Of a DNA stretch of 64,000 nt, positions 61,902 to 64,000 are shown in pieces (position 1 is the stretch's first letter; each line of letters opens with the position of its first letter). The stretch is taken from assembly GCF_020536995.1 (NCBI RefSeq), contig NC_068359.1, forward strand, positions 77,371,821 through 77,435,820. The letters run 5' to 3'. The notes below the pieces were generated by a model that worked only from the letters and a program-made list of their open reading frames with translations, was not told where the DNA came from and did not search any database. The stretch comes from Dreissena polymorpha (taxonomy: Eukaryota > Mollusca > Bivalvia > Myida > Dreissenidae). The translations under genes and the position numbers were made by a program.

Positions 61902-64000
61902 TCCCACTTACCCCCCCCCCCCCCTCCCCCCTCCCCTTCCTACTTATGCCCTACATATATTTTTCTTTAGCATAACATAACAGGCGTCATCAGTGGGGCT
62001 GTAACAAATACACTAGGTGACGAATACGATAGTATCACAAAAACAGGGTGACGAATACGAATATTTAATCGCGAATATGAATTTCAATGAACAAATGTAA
62101 TACTGACAACTTCACATGACAATATATAGTATGAAACTAATACTATGGGTATTTGTCAATTTTATTAATTTAGTATCATTGCATACTGAAAACATGAAAT
62201 ACAGTCGATTGGTGTATAACGGATAGCTAAGGACTTCGGGTCTCATTTCAACATAAACACCATGCATTCAGTAATTAAACCATTAAACCTAGATAGACAC
62301 ATGTCTTTGCTATTGAAACATGCCAGCGGTTTTATATTTCCATAAATATTATTTGTTTAAAGCACGAATTTCATGGTACGCTGATTCAGCCATTACCGGA
62401 TCGCTTAGGTCTTTATCGGATTACATGTGTATCGTGTTATTTCTTGAACTTTGATTAGAGCTCTAGATAAGGATTTGTGAAATTAGTTACAGTACTGCCA
62501 CTGACAGAAAGAAAAGGAGTAACACTGAAAATCAATTAGTACCTGTACTACCATATCCAAAAATACAGGTAGTACTGTACTACCCGTGTTCTTGGATATT
62601 GATGGGTGTATATCTTACTTTACAGAAACATTTGCAGCAATTATAATAAATATATTTTGCTTCTTAAACAGTTACTTTATTAGGTTTTCCATTCTGAATT
62701 TTGATGCAAATACAACTACACATTAAAACTCATGACTAAATACTATAACTTTATTTTGCTTGACAAGAAAACACAAGCCAACTTGTAAGCTAAGTAAATG
62801 AACACCAATGTCACTGTCTCATCTCAAAAGAATCATTGCTTTAGCAGTCAACTGTCAAAGTTGGCATAGACTATGCCAACTATGACAGTTAAACGCTCAA
62901 GCCAACACTTCAATTGGGCTTACAGATTGAATGCCAGAATGGTTAGACGACCGTATGTAGCCATTATATGACAATAAAGTGTTTATTTGAACCGCTTTCG
63001 GTTAAGCCGGCCTTCCATGTGCGCAGACATATTGTTTTTGACGGGCTTACAAGTTACCGGAAATCACGCCACAGAATAGATAATAATACTGGAACCCAGT
63101 CTACAACTTAATGAAAAGGGCCGTTAGGTTAGAGACCAACAAATATGCCGCGCTGACACCGACGTATCAGTACGGCCAGATTTTTTTCGTAAATGCGTAA
63201 AAGGGATATTAAAGTCGTAATTGTACGTCCAGTTTATAAAAATAAATGCGTAAACCTTCATGAAAAAGCCGTATTAAAGTCTGTATGGCCCTAATCTGGA
63301 GCTCTGTTTGACACAGCATTTGTAAAAAATAATTGCAATATATGTACATTTCCAGAAAAGAAATTCATTTCTGCGTTTAATAAGACCAAGTTCATGGAAA
63401 TCGCTGCACAATTGATGAAGTAATGGCTGTTCAAAGCGATGCACCCTATATTCGGGTCATTTTGAGTTGAATACCTTGTTATATATATAGATTTGATAGT
63501 GAAAAATATGTTTTCAAAGAAATCAATTGTTCCTTATAATTTGATTATTTTTCATTAAAAATGATGTTTCCACTAATTAATATCATAGCTACACGCTAAC
63601 CACATGTGTATTGGACAACTTCAATTGAGTTTATATTTATTTTGAGACAATCTCCACATTCCTGAATATGGGTCACCACATGTCCGTTATTCACTAAATC
63701 CCGAGTTGCAGCTTTCATGCTTATTTTATATGGTACGCATAAATTTTGTTTCTGAGCATTCTAACTTTTGTAAAGGACACATAATACTAAAATATTACAT
63801 CAATGAACATTATGTTTACCTAACAAAATCTGCAAAATTCAAGAAACCATTCGTCTGCACTTTTTCTGTTGTCACAAAAACGGTACGTACATAACGTAAC
63901 CTTGTTTTGCTTTTGAAAAAAGAAACAGTTGTAAACATTGACACATGTCAACAAAAACATGAATGGACTTAACAATGATAGGCTTTTTGTATTCAATTCA
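61902..64000. other. No gene seen; possible PCLAF intron
   Basis: Contains a C-run at 61911-61940, gtgacgaatacga repeated at about 62018 and 62050, and a local inverted pair gtagtactgt / gtactaccat near 62545-62585. No exon matching PCLAF (APRK region or PIP box) was seen. If the gene continues, this is intron. Confidence 0.35.

Overview
The window looks like bivalve-mollusc nuclear DNA. It is AT-rich, with small spliced host exons in a very dense background of interspersed repeats. The repeats (short elements ending in TTAACCC, tandem arrays built on GACCTTGACCTTTGACC, hairpins of the ATACCCCC/GGGGGTAT and AGCTCACC/GGTGAGCT types, and tRNA-derived SINEs) match what I remember of dreissenid mussels. 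That species-level guess is from memory and was not tested.

Three host genes can be supported. (1) AURKAIP1/mS38, a mitochondrial small-ribosomal-subunit protein, lies on the minus strand. Its last coding exon is at 7502-8199 and its first coding exon at 23001-23073, with matching splice phases across a 14.8-kb intron. (2) AGTRAP, the type-1 angiotensin II receptor-associated protein, lies on the plus strand in six coding exons from 33454 to 48576 (173 residues, complete). (3) The first coding exon of a PCLAF/PAF15-like PCNA-associated factor is at 56070-56118 on the plus strand, with an E2F-like site upstream. Its remaining exons were not found here.

Region by region: 1-7200 holds interspersed repeats, a 640-bp GTA/GTG microsatellite and a nested DNA-element insertion. 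7200-23100 is AURKAIP1, whose intron carries tandem-array elements with units of about 145, 150, 158 and 160 bp; one 158-bp array is split by a deleted Tigger/pogo transposon. 23100-33450 holds a SINE, a LINE fragment and an almost intact L2/CR1-like LINE carrying a 415-bp hAT-like insertion, all bracketed by inverted GGGGCCGTCC ends. 33454-48576 is AGTRAP, whose introns contain four small inverted-repeat families, a foldback element with an 8-bp target duplication, SINEs, and a 20-copy 71-bp minisatellite with an 8-unit higher-order duplication. 48577-56000 is 3' flank with more repeats. 56000-64000 is the PCLAF 5' end followed by several DNA transposons with clear target-site duplications.

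The most unusual theme is a set of at least seven different repeats that share one plan: a terminal G/C-rich hairpin, a GGACGGACGG-like stretch, and a core (tandem where several units are present) that in most families carries nuclear-receptor-like half-sites (TGACCT). I read these as related non-autonomous elements, possibly of the Helentron/'pearl' type known in bivalves. No LTR retroelement, Polinton, CRISPR, rRNA gene or clearly functional tRNA gene was recognised.
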